Source: Teichococcus rhizosphaerae
GTDB lineage: Bacteria; Pseudomonadota; Alphaproteobacteria; Acetobacterales; Acetobacteraceae
Assembly: GCF_002631185.1 (NCBI RefSeq)
Contig: NZ_PDNU01000034.1
Span: forward strand, 1-64,000
Length of the DNA: 64,000 nt
Reading direction: 5' to 3'
Positions 24,507 to 32,412 of this stretch are shown here, piece by piece. Positions within the stretch are counted from its first letter, which is position 1; every line of letters begins with the position of its first letter. A program made the translations under genes and the position numbers. Below the pieces are notes generated by a model that was given only the letters and a program-made list of their open reading frames with translations, was not told the origin of the DNA and did not search any database.

Positions 24507-24619
24507 GCGCCGATGAGGCACAGCCCGCCTTAATTTTTCGCATATCGCCTCCATCGGAGCGCAATGCGCCTGCCGCCAAGGGCCGGAGGGCGGGCCCGCT
24601 CTGCGGGCCTGGAGATTTT

Positions 24620-24645
24620 CCCGCTTCTCGCTCAACGAAAGCGGG
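24620..24645 (+). repeat. Hairpin upstream of the small secreted protein gene
   Basis: CCCGCTT and AAGCGGG (7-bp arms, 12-base loop) lie in the 202-base gap between divergent genes, about 65 bases before the start at 24709. A 5'UTR structure or protein site is possible; nothing else is seen in the gap. Confidence 0.3.
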
Positions 24646-24708
24646 CTTCGCTCGTTCTTTTCCCAGACGGCAGCACATGCCGTGACAAACAAGAACGGGA
24701 GAGATCGC

Positions 24709-25143
24709 ATGTGGTCGAAAAGCACGGCGCTGGCCCTCGCGGTCGCCCTGGTGGCGGCGCCGGTCGCGATGGCGCAGCAGGGCACCGTCGGCTCGCCCGG
24801 AAACCCCGGCGGCGGGGGCACCACCATGGGGCAGGGCACCCCGGGCACCAACACCGCGCCTGGCCGCGTCGCGCCGCCCGGTGAGGCGCCCCGCACGGAT
24901 GGCGCCGCCGCTCCGGGCACCAACAACCCGCCCACCACCACCACCCCCGCCGAAGGGGCCAACAGCTTCACGGAAGGCCAGGCGCGCAGCCGCATCGAGG
25001 CGGCGGGCTACACCGACGTGCAGGGCCTGCAGAAGGACGACAGGGGCGTCTGGCGCGGCCGGGCGATGCGCAACGGCCAGCCGGCCGAGGTCGGCCTCGA
25101 CTTCCAGGGCAATGTGGTGACCGGCGGCGGCACGGCGCGCTGA
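24709..25143 (+). CDS. Secreted PepSY-like protein with Gly/Pro/Thr-rich linker
   Basis: This 144-residue protein has a clean signal peptide (SKSTALALAVALVAAPVAMAQQ), a low-complexity linker rich in glycine, proline and threonine (about residues 25-80) and a C-terminal domain of about 55 residues (FTEGQARSRIEAAGYTDVQG, then VWRGRAMRNGQPAEVGLDFQG) resembling a PepSY fold. Such proteins are periplasmic; no function is known. The ATG at 24709 has GGGAGAG six bases upstream, better than the GTG at 24682. Confidence 0.8.
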   Translation: MWSKSTALALAVALVAAPVAMAQQGTVGSPGNPGGGGTTMGQGTPGTNTAPGRVAPPGEAPRTDGAAAPGTNNPPTTTTPAEGANSFTEGQARSRIEAAGYTDVQGLQKDDRGVWRGRAMRNGQPAEVGLDFQGNVVTGGGTAR

Positions 25144-25210
25144 GCGCGGGCCGCCTCCGGCCCAGCACCGGCACCTGGTGCCAGAACCCAGCACAAGAAG
25201 AGGAAACAAC

Positions 25211-25873
25211 ATGGCCAGCAGGACCATCACCCGGCTTTTCGACACGCGCGAGCACGCCCTGGCGGCCCTGCGCGACCTCGAGGCGGCCGGCTTCTCGCAT
25301 GACGACATCGGCATCGTCGCGAACGATGCCGGCCGCGACACCACCCCCGCGACCGACCCCGCGACGGCGCGGCACTCCGAGGAGCACACCAAGTCCGGCG
25401 CCGGCATCGGCGCCACGCTTGGCACGGTGGTCGGCGGCGGCGCCGGCCTGGCGGCGGGCCTCGGCGCCCTGGCCATTCCGGGCATCGGCCCGGTGGTCGC
25501 GGCGGGTGCGCTGGTGGCGGCGCTGACCGGCGCGGGCGCCGGCGCGGCGGCGGGCGGCCTGCTGGGCAGCCTGACCGGCGCCGGCGTGAGCGAGGCGGAA
25601 GCGCCGGTCTATGCGGAAAGCGTCCGCCGGGGCGGCAGCATGGTGACGGTGCGGACCGACGACACGCGCGCCGTGGAGGCCGAGACCATCCTCGACCGCC
25701 ACAGCCCCGTGGACCTGAAGAAGCGCGAGGCGGATTACCGCGCCGGCGGCTGGACGGGCTATGACCCCGATGCCCCGGTCACCGACATCCCCGGCACGCC
25801 GTCCAGCCGGCATGTGGGCGGCACGGCGATGCCGGGCCCTTCCGGCACCGACCCGGCCGACCGCCGCATCTGA
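25211..25873 (+). CDS. General-stress-protein-like protein with glycine-zipper core
   Basis: This 220-residue protein starts with a domain like the YflT/general stress protein 17M fold (TITRLFDTREHALAALRDLEAAGFSHDDIGIVAND). A glycine- and alanine-rich hydrophobic stretch (about residues 65-135) could insert in a membrane. The last part (MVTVRTDDTRAVEAETILDRH) completes a ferredoxin-like fold. Homologues are induced by stress in many bacteria. GAGGAAA precedes the ATG at 25211. It may be cotranscribed with the secreted protein 67 bases upstream; a terminator follows. Confidence 0.8.
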   Translation: MASRTITRLFDTREHALAALRDLEAAGFSHDDIGIVANDAGRDTTPATDPATARHSEEHTKSGAGIGATLGTVVGGGAGLAAGLGALAIPGIGPVVAAGALVAALTGAGAGAAAGGLLGSLTGAGVSEAEAPVYAESVRRGGSMVTVRTDDTRAVEAETILDRHSPVDLKKREADYRAGGWTGYDPDAPVTDIPGTPSSRHVGGTAMPGPSGTDPADRRI

Positions 25874-25894
25874 GGCGGCCCGCACAACCGGCCC

Positions 25895-25926
25895 GGCCCG
25901 GGGGGAGCACCTTCCTCCGGGCCTTT
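25895..25926 (+). terminator. Rho-independent terminator after the stress protein gene
   Basis: GGCCCGG and CCGGGCC pair as a strong stem (with further inner GGGA/TTCC pairing), followed by TTT. It lies 21 bases past the stop codon and between convergent genes. Confidence 0.7.
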
Positions 25927-25927
25927 C

Positions 25928-26971
25928 CTATGCCGGCAGCCACCCCGACAGTTCCTGCTCCACCAGGGCGCGCAGCAGGTCGATGGCATCCTGGCCGTCG
26001 TTCAGGCAGGGGATGAGGGTGAACGCCTCGCCGCCCGCCGCCAGGAACTCCTCCCGCAGCTCGTGGCCGATCTCGTCCAGCGTCTCGATGCAGTCGGCGA
26101 GGAAGCCGGGCGTGATGACCGCCACGCGCCGGATGCCGCGCTCCGGCAGGGCGGTCACGCGCTCATCCGTGTAGGGCTCCAGCCAGGGCTCGCGCCCGAA
26201 GCGGGACTGGAAGGTGACGGGGAACTCGCGCGCTGAAAGCCCAAGGCGCCGGCGCAGCGCCTGCATGGTCCTGTTGCACTCGGCCGGATAGGGATCGCCC
26301 GCCTTGACGTAGCGGCGCGGCAGCCCGTGGAAGGAGGCGACAAGCCTTTGCGGCGGCCGCTCCAGCCCGGCCAGTGTGGCGCGGATGGAGCGCGCCAGAC
26401 CCTCGATGTAGAGCGGATGGTCGGGGAAGGAGGGCGCGATGCGGATGGCCGGCTGCCGGCGCATGCGCATCAGCGCGCGGAACACGGCGTCGTTCACCGT
26501 GGCGGTGGTGGTGGCGCTGTATTGCGGGTAGAGCGGCAGCACCAGGATACGGTCGCAGCCCGCCGCCTGCAGCGCCTCCAGCTTGCTGGCGATGGAGGGG
26601 CGGCCATAGCGCATCGCCCAGTCGATGCGCGGCCCGTCCGGCGGCAGGGCCTGGCGCAGCCGGTCGGCCTGGGCGCGGGTGTAGGTGCGCAGCGGCGATT
26701 CATCGGCCGCCTCGTTCCAGATGCGCCGGTAGGCGGCGCCGCTGCGGAAGGGCCGCGTGGTCAGGATCACCCCCTGCAGCAGCGGCTGCCACAGCCAGGG
26801 GTTCACCTCGATCACGCGCCGGTCGGACAGGAACTCGGAAAGGTAGCGGCGCACATCGCCATAGCGGGTGGAATCCGGCGTGCCGAGATTGACCAGCAGC
26901 ACGCCGACCTGCCCGGCGGCCTGCGAGCGCCCGGGAAAGGCCGGCCGGACGATGCGGGAATGGTGCGTCAT
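25928..26971 (-). CDS. hemH: Ferrochelatase
   Basis: HemH inserts iron into protoporphyrin IX, the last step of haem synthesis. Blocks seen are VGVLLVNLGTPDS, YLSEFLSDRRVIE, IDWAMRYG, PLYPQYSATTTA, the catalytic histidine in VASFHGLPRRYV, FQSRFGREPWLEPY and GFLADCIETLDEIG with the conserved glutamate. The length of 347 residues is normal for alphaproteobacteria. The start overlaps hemC by four bases (ATGA), so hemC and hemH form a two-gene haem operon, here beside katA, a haem enzyme. Confidence 0.96.
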   Translation of the reverse strand: MTHHSRIVRPAFPGRSQAAGQVGVLLVNLGTPDSTRYGDVRRYLSEFLSDRRVIEVNPWLWQPLLQGVILTTRPFRSGAAYRRIWNEAADESPLRTYTRAQADRLRQALPPDGPRIDWAMRYGRPSIASKLEALQAAGCDRILVLPLYPQYSATTTATVNDAVFRALMRMRRQPAIRIAPSFPDHPLYIEGLARSIRATLAGLERPPQRLVASFHGLPRRYVKAGDPYPAECNRTMQALRRRLGLSAREFPVTFQSRFGREPWLEPYTDERVTALPERGIRRVAVITPGFLADCIETLDEIGHELREEFLAAGGEAFTLIPCLNDGQDAIDLLRALVEQELSGWLPA

Positions 26972-27990
26972 GCGAAGAGATCCGCGGGGCTGTCCGCCCG
27001 CAGGGAGGCGCCGAGCGCCGCGCCCAGCCGCACCGCCTCGGCCGGGGCGCCGCGCAGCGCGCGCCGCAGCAGGAAGGAGCCATCCTCGCGCGCCACCAGC
27101 GCCTCCAGATGCAGCCTGCCGTCCGGGCCGAGGGTGGCATGGGCGCCGATGGGCGTGCGGCAGGAGCCGTCCAGCGCCGCCAGCACCGCGCGCTCGGCCC
27201 GGGCGGCGAGATGGGTGGGCGCGTGGTCGATGCCGGCCAGCCGCGCGCGGGTGGCGCCGTCGCCAGCGCGGGCGGTGACGGCGATGATGCCCTGGCCGGC
27301 GGCCGGCAGCATCTCCTCCGTCGAGAGCGGGCAGGCGGCGCGGGCCCCGAGGCCGAGCCGCTCCAGGCCGGCCATGGCCAGCACCGTGGCGGCGTGGTCG
27401 CCCTCCTCCAGCCGGCGCAGCCGCGTCTGCACATTGCCGCGCAGCAGGCCGAAGCGAAGGTCGGGGCGCAGGTGCCGCAGCTGCGCCATGCGCCGGGCCG
27501 AGGCGGTGCCGATGCGCGCGCCCGCCGGCAGTCCGGGCAGCGGCCCGCGCCGCTCCTCGGGCGGGCAGCCGGGGGCGAGCACCAGCGCATCCCGCGCATC
27601 GGCGCGCGGCAGCACGGCGGCGATGACGAGGCCCGGCGGCAGCTCCGTTTCCAGGTCCTTCAGGCTGTGCACGGCGAGGTCGATCCGCCCATCCAGCAGC
27701 GCCTCGTGGATCTCCTTGGCGAACAGCCCCTTGCCGCCGAGATCGGCCAGCCGGCGCCGCTGCTCGGCATCGCCGCTGGTCTGCAGCGGCACGGGCTCCG
27801 CCTCGCCCGGCTGCGGCCCACCGGGCGCGGCGCGGAGGGCGTCCAGCACGCGCCGCGTCTGCGCCAGGGCGAGCGGCGAGGCGCGGGTGCCGGCGCGCAG
27901 CAGGGCGGCGCGGGGCCGCGGGGCGAGCCGCGGAGAGGGGAGGGCGGAGGGGCGCGCCAGCGCCGGAGCGGCCTGAAAGGCAGCGGACAT
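26968..27990 (-). CDS. hemC: Hydroxymethylbilane synthase (porphobilinogen deaminase)
   Basis: HemC polymerises four porphobilinogen molecules. The dipyrromethane cofactor cysteine is C277 in DGSCRTPIG. Other signatures are LRAGTRASPLALAQT, GKGLFAKEIHEALLDGRIDLAVHSLKDL with the catalytic aspartate region, IGTASARRMAQL and LRGNVQTRL. The protein has 340 residues, about 30 more than usual, because of an alanine- and proline-rich N-terminal extension; a start further in cannot be excluded. It precedes hemH in the same transcript. Confidence 0.95.
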   Translation of the reverse strand: MSAAFQAAPALARPSALPSPRLAPRPRAALLRAGTRASPLALAQTRRVLDALRAAPGGPQPGEAEPVPLQTSGDAEQRRRLADLGGKGLFAKEIHEALLDGRIDLAVHSLKDLETELPPGLVIAAVLPRADARDALVLAPGCPPEERRGPLPGLPAGARIGTASARRMAQLRHLRPDLRFGLLRGNVQTRLRRLEEGDHAATVLAMAGLERLGLGARAACPLSTEEMLPAAGQGIIAVTARAGDGATRARLAGIDHAPTHLAARAERAVLAALDGSCRTPIGAHATLGPDGRLHLEALVAREDGSFLLRRALRGAPAEAVRLGAALGASLRADSPADLFA

Positions 27991-28018
27991 CGGCAGGAAT
28001 CCAGCAGCAGGGGGAGAA

Positions 28019-28155
28019 GGGCCGGCCCGCTCCGGGGAGCGGACCGGCCCAGGCCCATGGCGGGTGGCGGGGGATAAGCGCCGCCCGCCATGGGAAGGGC
28101 GGGAGGGGCCTTGCGGGATTGGCCCCTGCCGAGTCCGGCGTGCCGCTTACTCGGC
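28019..28155. repeat. Cluster of four strong hairpins between katA and hemC
   Basis: Four inverted repeats stand in tandem. 28019-28050 has outer arms GGGCCGG/CCGGCCC and inner arms CCGCTCC/GGAGCGG. 28054-28094 has 16-base arms starting CCCATGGCGGG with a 9-base loop. 28104-28127 is AGGGGCC/GGCCCCT. 28128-28155 is GCCGAGT/ACTCGGC and overlaps the end of katA. As katA and hemC both read leftward, they lie after katA and before hemC, and probably stop katA transcripts or protect their 3' ends. Confidence 0.65.
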
Positions 28156-29652
28156 GGCCTGGCTGCCCACATCGGCCGCCGTGGTCGGCGCCGAGGCGGG
28201 GGCGGTGTGGACCCGCGCGATCGCCGCCGCCACGCCATCGGCATAGGCCGGGTCGGCACGGCGGAAATGCTCGAGCTGCCGCTCGACGATGAAGCGCGGC
28301 ACGCCCTGCATGGCGCCGGCGATGTTCTCGAAGAGCTGGCGCTGCTGGTCCGGCGTCATCAGCCGGAACAGGTTGCCGGGCTGGGTGTAGTCGTCATTGC
28401 CTTCGCGGTGGCTGTAGTGGTCCGCGTCGCCATGGATGCGCAGCGGCGGCTCCTTGGCGGAGGGTGCCTCGGCGGGGCCGCCGAAGGAGTTGGGCTCGTA
28501 GTAATGGTCGGTGCCGCGCGGCGCGTCGAAGCGCATGGCGCCGTCGGCGTGGTAGGTGTTCACCTGCGACTTCGGCTTGTTCACCGGCAGCATCTCGTAA
28601 TGCGTGCCGACGCGGTAGCGGTGCGCGTCGGCATAGGCGAAGAGGCGGCCCTGCAGCATCTTGTCCGGCGAGAAGCCGATGCCGGGGACGATGTTGGAGG
28701 GCGAGAAGGAGGCCTGCTCAATCTCCGCGAAGTAGTGCGCGGCGTTGCGGTTCAGCTCCATCACGCCGACCTCGATCAGCGGGTAGTCGGCATGCGGCCA
28801 GACCTTGGTGATGTCGAACGGGTTGTAGGGCGTCCGCTCCGCATCGGCCTCGGGCATGATCTGCACGCACATGCGCCAGCGCGGGTGCTCGCCGCGCTCG
28901 ATGGCCTCATAGAGGTCGCGCTGGGCGCTCTCGCGGTCCTCGGCGATGATCTCGTTGGCCTCGCGGTTGGTCCAGTTGCGGATGCCCTGCATGGACTTGA
29001 AGTGGAACTTCACCCAGTAGCGCTCGCCCGCGTCGTTCCACAGCGAGAAGGTGTGGCTGCCATAGCCGTTCATGAAGCGGTAGCCCTGCGGCAGGCCGCG
29101 GTCGCTGAACAGGATGGTGATCTGGTGCAGGCTCTCGGGCGAGAGCGACCAGAAGTCCCACATGGCGGTGGGGGAGCGCAGGTTGGTGGCGGGATGGCGC
29201 TTCTGGGTGCGGATGAAGTCCGGGAACTTCAGCGGGTCGCGCACGAAGAAGACGGGCGTGTTGTTGCCCACCAGGTCCCAGTTGCCTTCCTCGGTGTAGA
29301 ACTTGAGGGCGAAGCCGCGCACGTCGCGCTCGGCATCGGCCGCGCCGCGCTCGCCGGCCACGGTGGAGAAGCGCAGCAGCAGCTCGGTCTGGCTGCCGGG
29401 GCGGAACACCTTGGCCCTGGTGTACTTCGTGATGTCGCCGGTGATGGTCAGCGTGCCATAGGCGCCCGAGCCCTTGGCGTGCACCACCCGCTCGGGGATG
29501 CGCTCGCGGTTCTGGTGCGCCAGCTTCTCGATCAGCTGGTAGTCCTGGAGCAGCAGCGGGCCGCGCGGCCCGGCGGAGATGCTGTTCTGGTTGTCGGCGA
29601 CGGGGGCGCCGGCGGTGGTGGTCAGAACGGGACGTTGCATCGGCTCGGACAT
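28147..29652 (-). CDS. katA: Monofunctional haem catalase (clade 3 type)
   Basis: This 501-residue catalase converts hydrogen peroxide to water and oxygen. The distal histidine is H58 in [18 protein letters not shown], the conserved asparagine is in [11 protein letters not shown], and the proximal haem tyrosine is in [30 protein letters not shown] and [15 protein letters not shown] are typical of small-subunit catalases. No signal peptide is seen, so it is cytosolic. It is divergent from oxyR with a candidate OxyR site between them, and neighbours hemCH, which could supply its haem. GAGGAG lies before the ATG at 29652. Confidence 0.97.
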   Translation of the reverse strand: MSEPMQRPVLTTTAGAPVADNQNSISAGPRGPLLLQDYQLIEKLAHQNRERIPERVVHAKGSGAYGTLTITGDITKYTRAKVFRPGSQTELLLRFSTVAGERGAADAERDVRGFALKFYTEEGNWDLVGNNTPVFFVRDPLKFPDFIRTQKRHPATNLRSPTAMWDFWSLSPESLHQITILFSDRGLPQGYRFMNGYGSHTFSLWNDAGERYWVKFHFKSMQGIRNWTNREANEIIAEDRESAQRDLYEAIERGEHPRWRMCVQIMPEADAERTPYNPFDITKVWPHADYPLIEVGVMELNRNAAHYFAEIEQASFSPSNIVPGIGFSPDKMLQGRLFAYADAHRYRVGTHYEMLPVNKPKSQVNTYHADGAMRFDAPRGTDHYYEPNSFGGPAEAPSAKEPPLRIHGDADHYSHREGNDDYTQPGNLFRLMTPDQQRQLFENIAGAMQGVPRFIVERQLEHFRRADPAYADGVAAAIARVHTAPASAPTTAADVGSQAAE

Positions 29653-29712
29653 TCCGGAAGCTCCTCTTGGCAGGGCAGGCCATGGTCTAGCTGAAGGGGA
29701 TTGATCGGTTAA

Positions 29713-29749
29713 ATCGATCTTCTATGTTGGAGGGATAGGCATTTCCTAA
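29713..29749. promoter_or_regulatory. Candidate OxyR binding site in the katA-oxyR intergenic region
   Basis: ATCG-N7-ATGT-N7-ATAG-N7-CTAA matches 12 of the 16 positions of the OxyR pattern ATAG-N7-CTAT-N7-ATAG-N7-CTAT. It lies 61 bases before the katA start and 14 before oxyR, fitting peroxide induction of katA and autoregulation of oxyR. Confidence 0.55.
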
Positions 29750-29762
29750 CGGAGTCTCCGCC

Positions 29763-30689
29763 ATGCCTCCCAGCACCATGGCCGGCCTTTCGCTGCGGGA
29801 CCTGGAATACGCGGTCACCGTGGCCGAGCTGCGCCATTTCGGCCGCGCGGCCGAACGCTGCCATGTCAGCCAGCCCACCCTCAGCGAGCAGATCCGCAAG
29901 CTGGAGGCGCTGCTGGGCGTCGCGGTGTTCGAGCGGCTGCCGCGCCGGGTGGAGGTGACGCCGCAGGGCGCGCCGCTGATCGAGCGGGCGCGGGCCATCC
30001 TGCGCGAGGCGCGCGGCCTGCTGGACCTGGCGCAGCAGCAGGCGGAGCCGATGACGGGGCGGCTGCGCATCGGCGTCATCGCCACGCTCGGCCCCTACTA
30101 CCTGCCGGCCCTGCTGCGGGATGTGCGGGCACGCTTCCCGCAGCTTGTGCTGCGGTTGCAGGAGGGCCGCACCTCCGCCCTGGTGGAGGCGCTGGAGCAG
30201 GGAGAGCTGGACGCGGCCCTGATCGCGCTGCCGGCCGCCTCCACGGCGCTGGAAAGCGCGGAGCTGTTCTTCGAGCCCTTCCTGCTGGCCTGCCCGCAGG
30301 GCCATCCCCTGCAGGAACAGCGGCAGGTCTCGCTGGGCGCGCTGCAATCGAGCGAGCTTCTGCTGCTGGAGGAAGGGCACTGCCTGCGCGACCAGGCGCT
30401 TTCCCTTTGCCCGCTGCCGCGCGGCGAGCGGGAGGAGCGCTTCGCCAGCAGCCTGGAGATGCTGCGGCACATGATCGCGGCCGGCGAGGGCTTCTCGCTG
30501 CTCCCGCAGCTTGCGGTGCAGGGCCGCACCGACCTTGGCGGGCTGATCAGCCTGCGCCGGCTGGAGGAGCCGGAGGTGGGGCGGCGGATCGGGCTGGTCT
30601 GGCGCGGCACCGACCCGCGCCGGGAGAATTTCTGTGCCCTCGCCGCCTTTCTGCGCCAGATGTCCCCGGTCAACCGGGCGGAGGGCTGA
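29763..30689 (+). CDS. oxyR: Hydrogen-peroxide-responsive LysR-type regulator OxyR
   Basis: This 308-residue LysR-type activator has its helix-turn-helix at about residues 14-70 (HFGRAAERCHVSQPTLSEQIRKLE). The redox cysteines are C207 and C216 in EEGHCLRDQALSLC, nine residues apart as in Escherichia coli OxyR (C199-C208), so disulfide sensing of peroxide is conserved. Divergence from katA supports the assignment. Confidence 0.96.
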   Translation: MPPSTMAGLSLRDLEYAVTVAELRHFGRAAERCHVSQPTLSEQIRKLEALLGVAVFERLPRRVEVTPQGAPLIERARAILREARGLLDLAQQQAEPMTGRLRIGVIATLGPYYLPALLRDVRARFPQLVLRLQEGRTSALVEALEQGELDAALIALPAASTALESAELFFEPFLLACPQGHPLQEQRQVSLGALQSSELLLLEEGHCLRDQALSLCPLPRGEREERFASSLEMLRHMIAAGEGFSLLPQLAVQGRTDLGGLISLRRLEEPEVGRRIGLVWRGTDPRRENFCALAAFLRQMSPVNRAEG

Positions 30690-30696
30690 AGGCTCC

Positions 30697-32412
30697 TTAT
30701 CCGGCGATGGCGTAGGCCGGCCGGCGCGGATCCGCCCCGGCCAGCCGCAGCCCCGTCGCCGGGTCGATCATCACCAGCTCCACGCTGCCGGCCAGCCAGG
30801 TGGTGTCCGGCCAGTCCTTCACCTCATGCCCCCGCCCCGCCAAAGCCTCGCGCACGGGCAGCGGGATGCGCGACTCCACCGCCAGCCGGCGCGGGTAGTA
30901 CTCGTAGGGCGCGAAGGAGGAGGGGAAGGCATAGGAGGCGATGCGCGGCGCCTCGATCGCCGCCTGCGGCTCCATGCCGAAATGCAGGATGTTGAGCAGC
31001 ACCTGCAGCATGGCCTGGATCTGCACGTCGCCGCCCGGCGTGCCGAAGGGCATGACGCCGCCCGCCCGCGTCACGGCCATGGCGGGGTTGGGCGTCAGGC
31101 GCGGGCGCCGCCCCGGCCCGACGCCGCTCGGATGCGCGGGATCGGGGCGGGACTGCGAGCCGCGGCAGGAGGGCACCAGCCCCAGCCCCGGCACCACCGG
31201 CGCGTTCCAGGAGCCGTCGGAGGGCGTGGCGGAGAAGGCGTTGCCCCAGCGGTCCACCACCGCGACATAGGAGGTGTCGGGCTCGATGCCCGGCAGCCCG
31301 CCCCGGCCCGCGGCCTGGGCCCCCGTGCCTGGCCCCAGCAGCGGCGGCGGCATGTCCGGATGCGCCGCCTCCTCGCGGAAGGCGCGGGCGCGGGCGGCGA
31401 TGTGCGCGTCGGACAGCAGGGCGTCCACCGGCACCTCGGCGAAGGCGGGGTCGGCGAAGTGGTATTCGCGATCGGCCATGGCCACCTTCAGCGCCTCGGC
31501 CATGCGGTGCAGGTAGTCGGCGCCGTTATGCGCCAGCCCGTCCAGGCCGAGCTTCTCCAGCAGCAGCAGCGCCTCGAGCAGCGCCGGGCCCTGGCACCAC
31601 GGGCCGCAGGTGATGATCTCGTGCCCGCGCCAGCGGCGGCGCACCACCGGCTCGATGCGCGAGCGGAAGCCCGCCATGTCCTCGCGCGAGAGATAGCCGC
31701 CCTCGCGCCGCTGGAAGGCCACGATCTCGCGGGCGATGTCGCCCTTGTAGAAGGCGTCCCGCGCCGCGGCGAGGCCGGCCATCCGGCCTCCTGCGGCCTC
31801 CGCCGCGCGCGCTTCCTCCGCCATGTGGGAAAGGGTGCGGGCGAGGTCGGCCTGGACGAAGAGCGACCCCACCGCGGGCGGCGCGCCGCCGGGCAGGTAG
31901 ATGGCGGCGTTCTGCGGCCAGCGCGCATACTCGTCCCGGTGCGCCGCGATGGTCTGGGCCAGCAGCGGATAGGTCTGGAAGCCCTCGGCGGCGTAGCGGA
32001 TGGCGAAGGCGGCGATGTCGGGGAAGGACATCGTGCCGTGCCGCTCCAGCGCGGTGATCCAGGCATCGGGCGCCGCCGGCACCACGGTGCGCAGGATGCC
32101 CTCGGGCATCCGCCCGCCATGCTCGCGCATGAACAGGTCCGGCGGCAGCGCCATCGGCCAGTGGCCGAGCCCGGCGATGCTTTCCACCGTGCCATCCGCC
32201 AGCCGGATCAGGATCGGGGCGACGCCGGCCACGTTCACCAGGTCCGGCTGCAGCACGCCGAGCGCGATGCCGGCGGCGCAGCCGGCGTCGATGGCGTTGC
32301 CGCCCGCCTCCAGGATGGCGATGCTCGCCGTGGCCGCCAGGTAGTGCCCGGCCGAGACCGCGTGGCGCGTCCCCGCGACGGTGGGGCGGCCGGTTGTCGG
32401 GCTCTCGTTCAT
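30697..32412 (-). CDS. Gamma-glutamyltransferase-like Ntn hydrolase without signal peptide
   Basis: This 571-residue protein has the GGT fold: AILEAGGNAIDAGCAAGIALGV near the N-terminus, a linker, and an autocleavage site with nucleophile T380 in GIEPDTSYVAVVDRWGNAFSAT, then the TPNPAMAV and FGTPGGDVQIQAMLQVLLN blocks. Canonical GGT has TTHxS at the cleavage site; DTSY puts it in the divergent group, which includes cephalosporin acylase-like and other amidohydrolases. No signal peptide is seen, whereas classical bacterial GGT is periplasmic. It overlaps the upstream binding-protein gene by four bases, suggesting that it processes the imported ligand. Confidence 0.9.
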   Translation of the reverse strand: MNESPTTGRPTVAGTRHAVSAGHYLAATASIAILEAGGNAIDAGCAAGIALGVLQPDLVNVAGVAPILIRLADGTVESIAGLGHWPMALPPDLFMREHGGRMPEGILRTVVPAAPDAWITALERHGTMSFPDIAAFAIRYAAEGFQTYPLLAQTIAAHRDEYARWPQNAAIYLPGGAPPAVGSLFVQADLARTLSHMAEEARAAEAAGGRMAGLAAARDAFYKGDIAREIVAFQRREGGYLSREDMAGFRSRIEPVVRRRWRGHEIITCGPWCQGPALLEALLLLEKLGLDGLAHNGADYLHRMAEALKVAMADREYHFADPAFAEVPVDALLSDAHIAARARAFREEAAHPDMPPPLLGPGTGAQAAGRGGLPGIEPDTSYVAVVDRWGNAFSATPSDGSWNAPVVPGLGLVPSCRGSQSRPDPAHPSGVGPGRRPRLTPNPAMAVTRAGGVMPFGTPGGDVQIQAMLQVLLNILHFGMEPQAAIEAPRIASYAFPSSFAPYEYYPRRLAVESRIPLPVREALAGRGHEVKDWPDTTWLAGSVELVMIDPATGLRLAGADPRRPAYAIAG

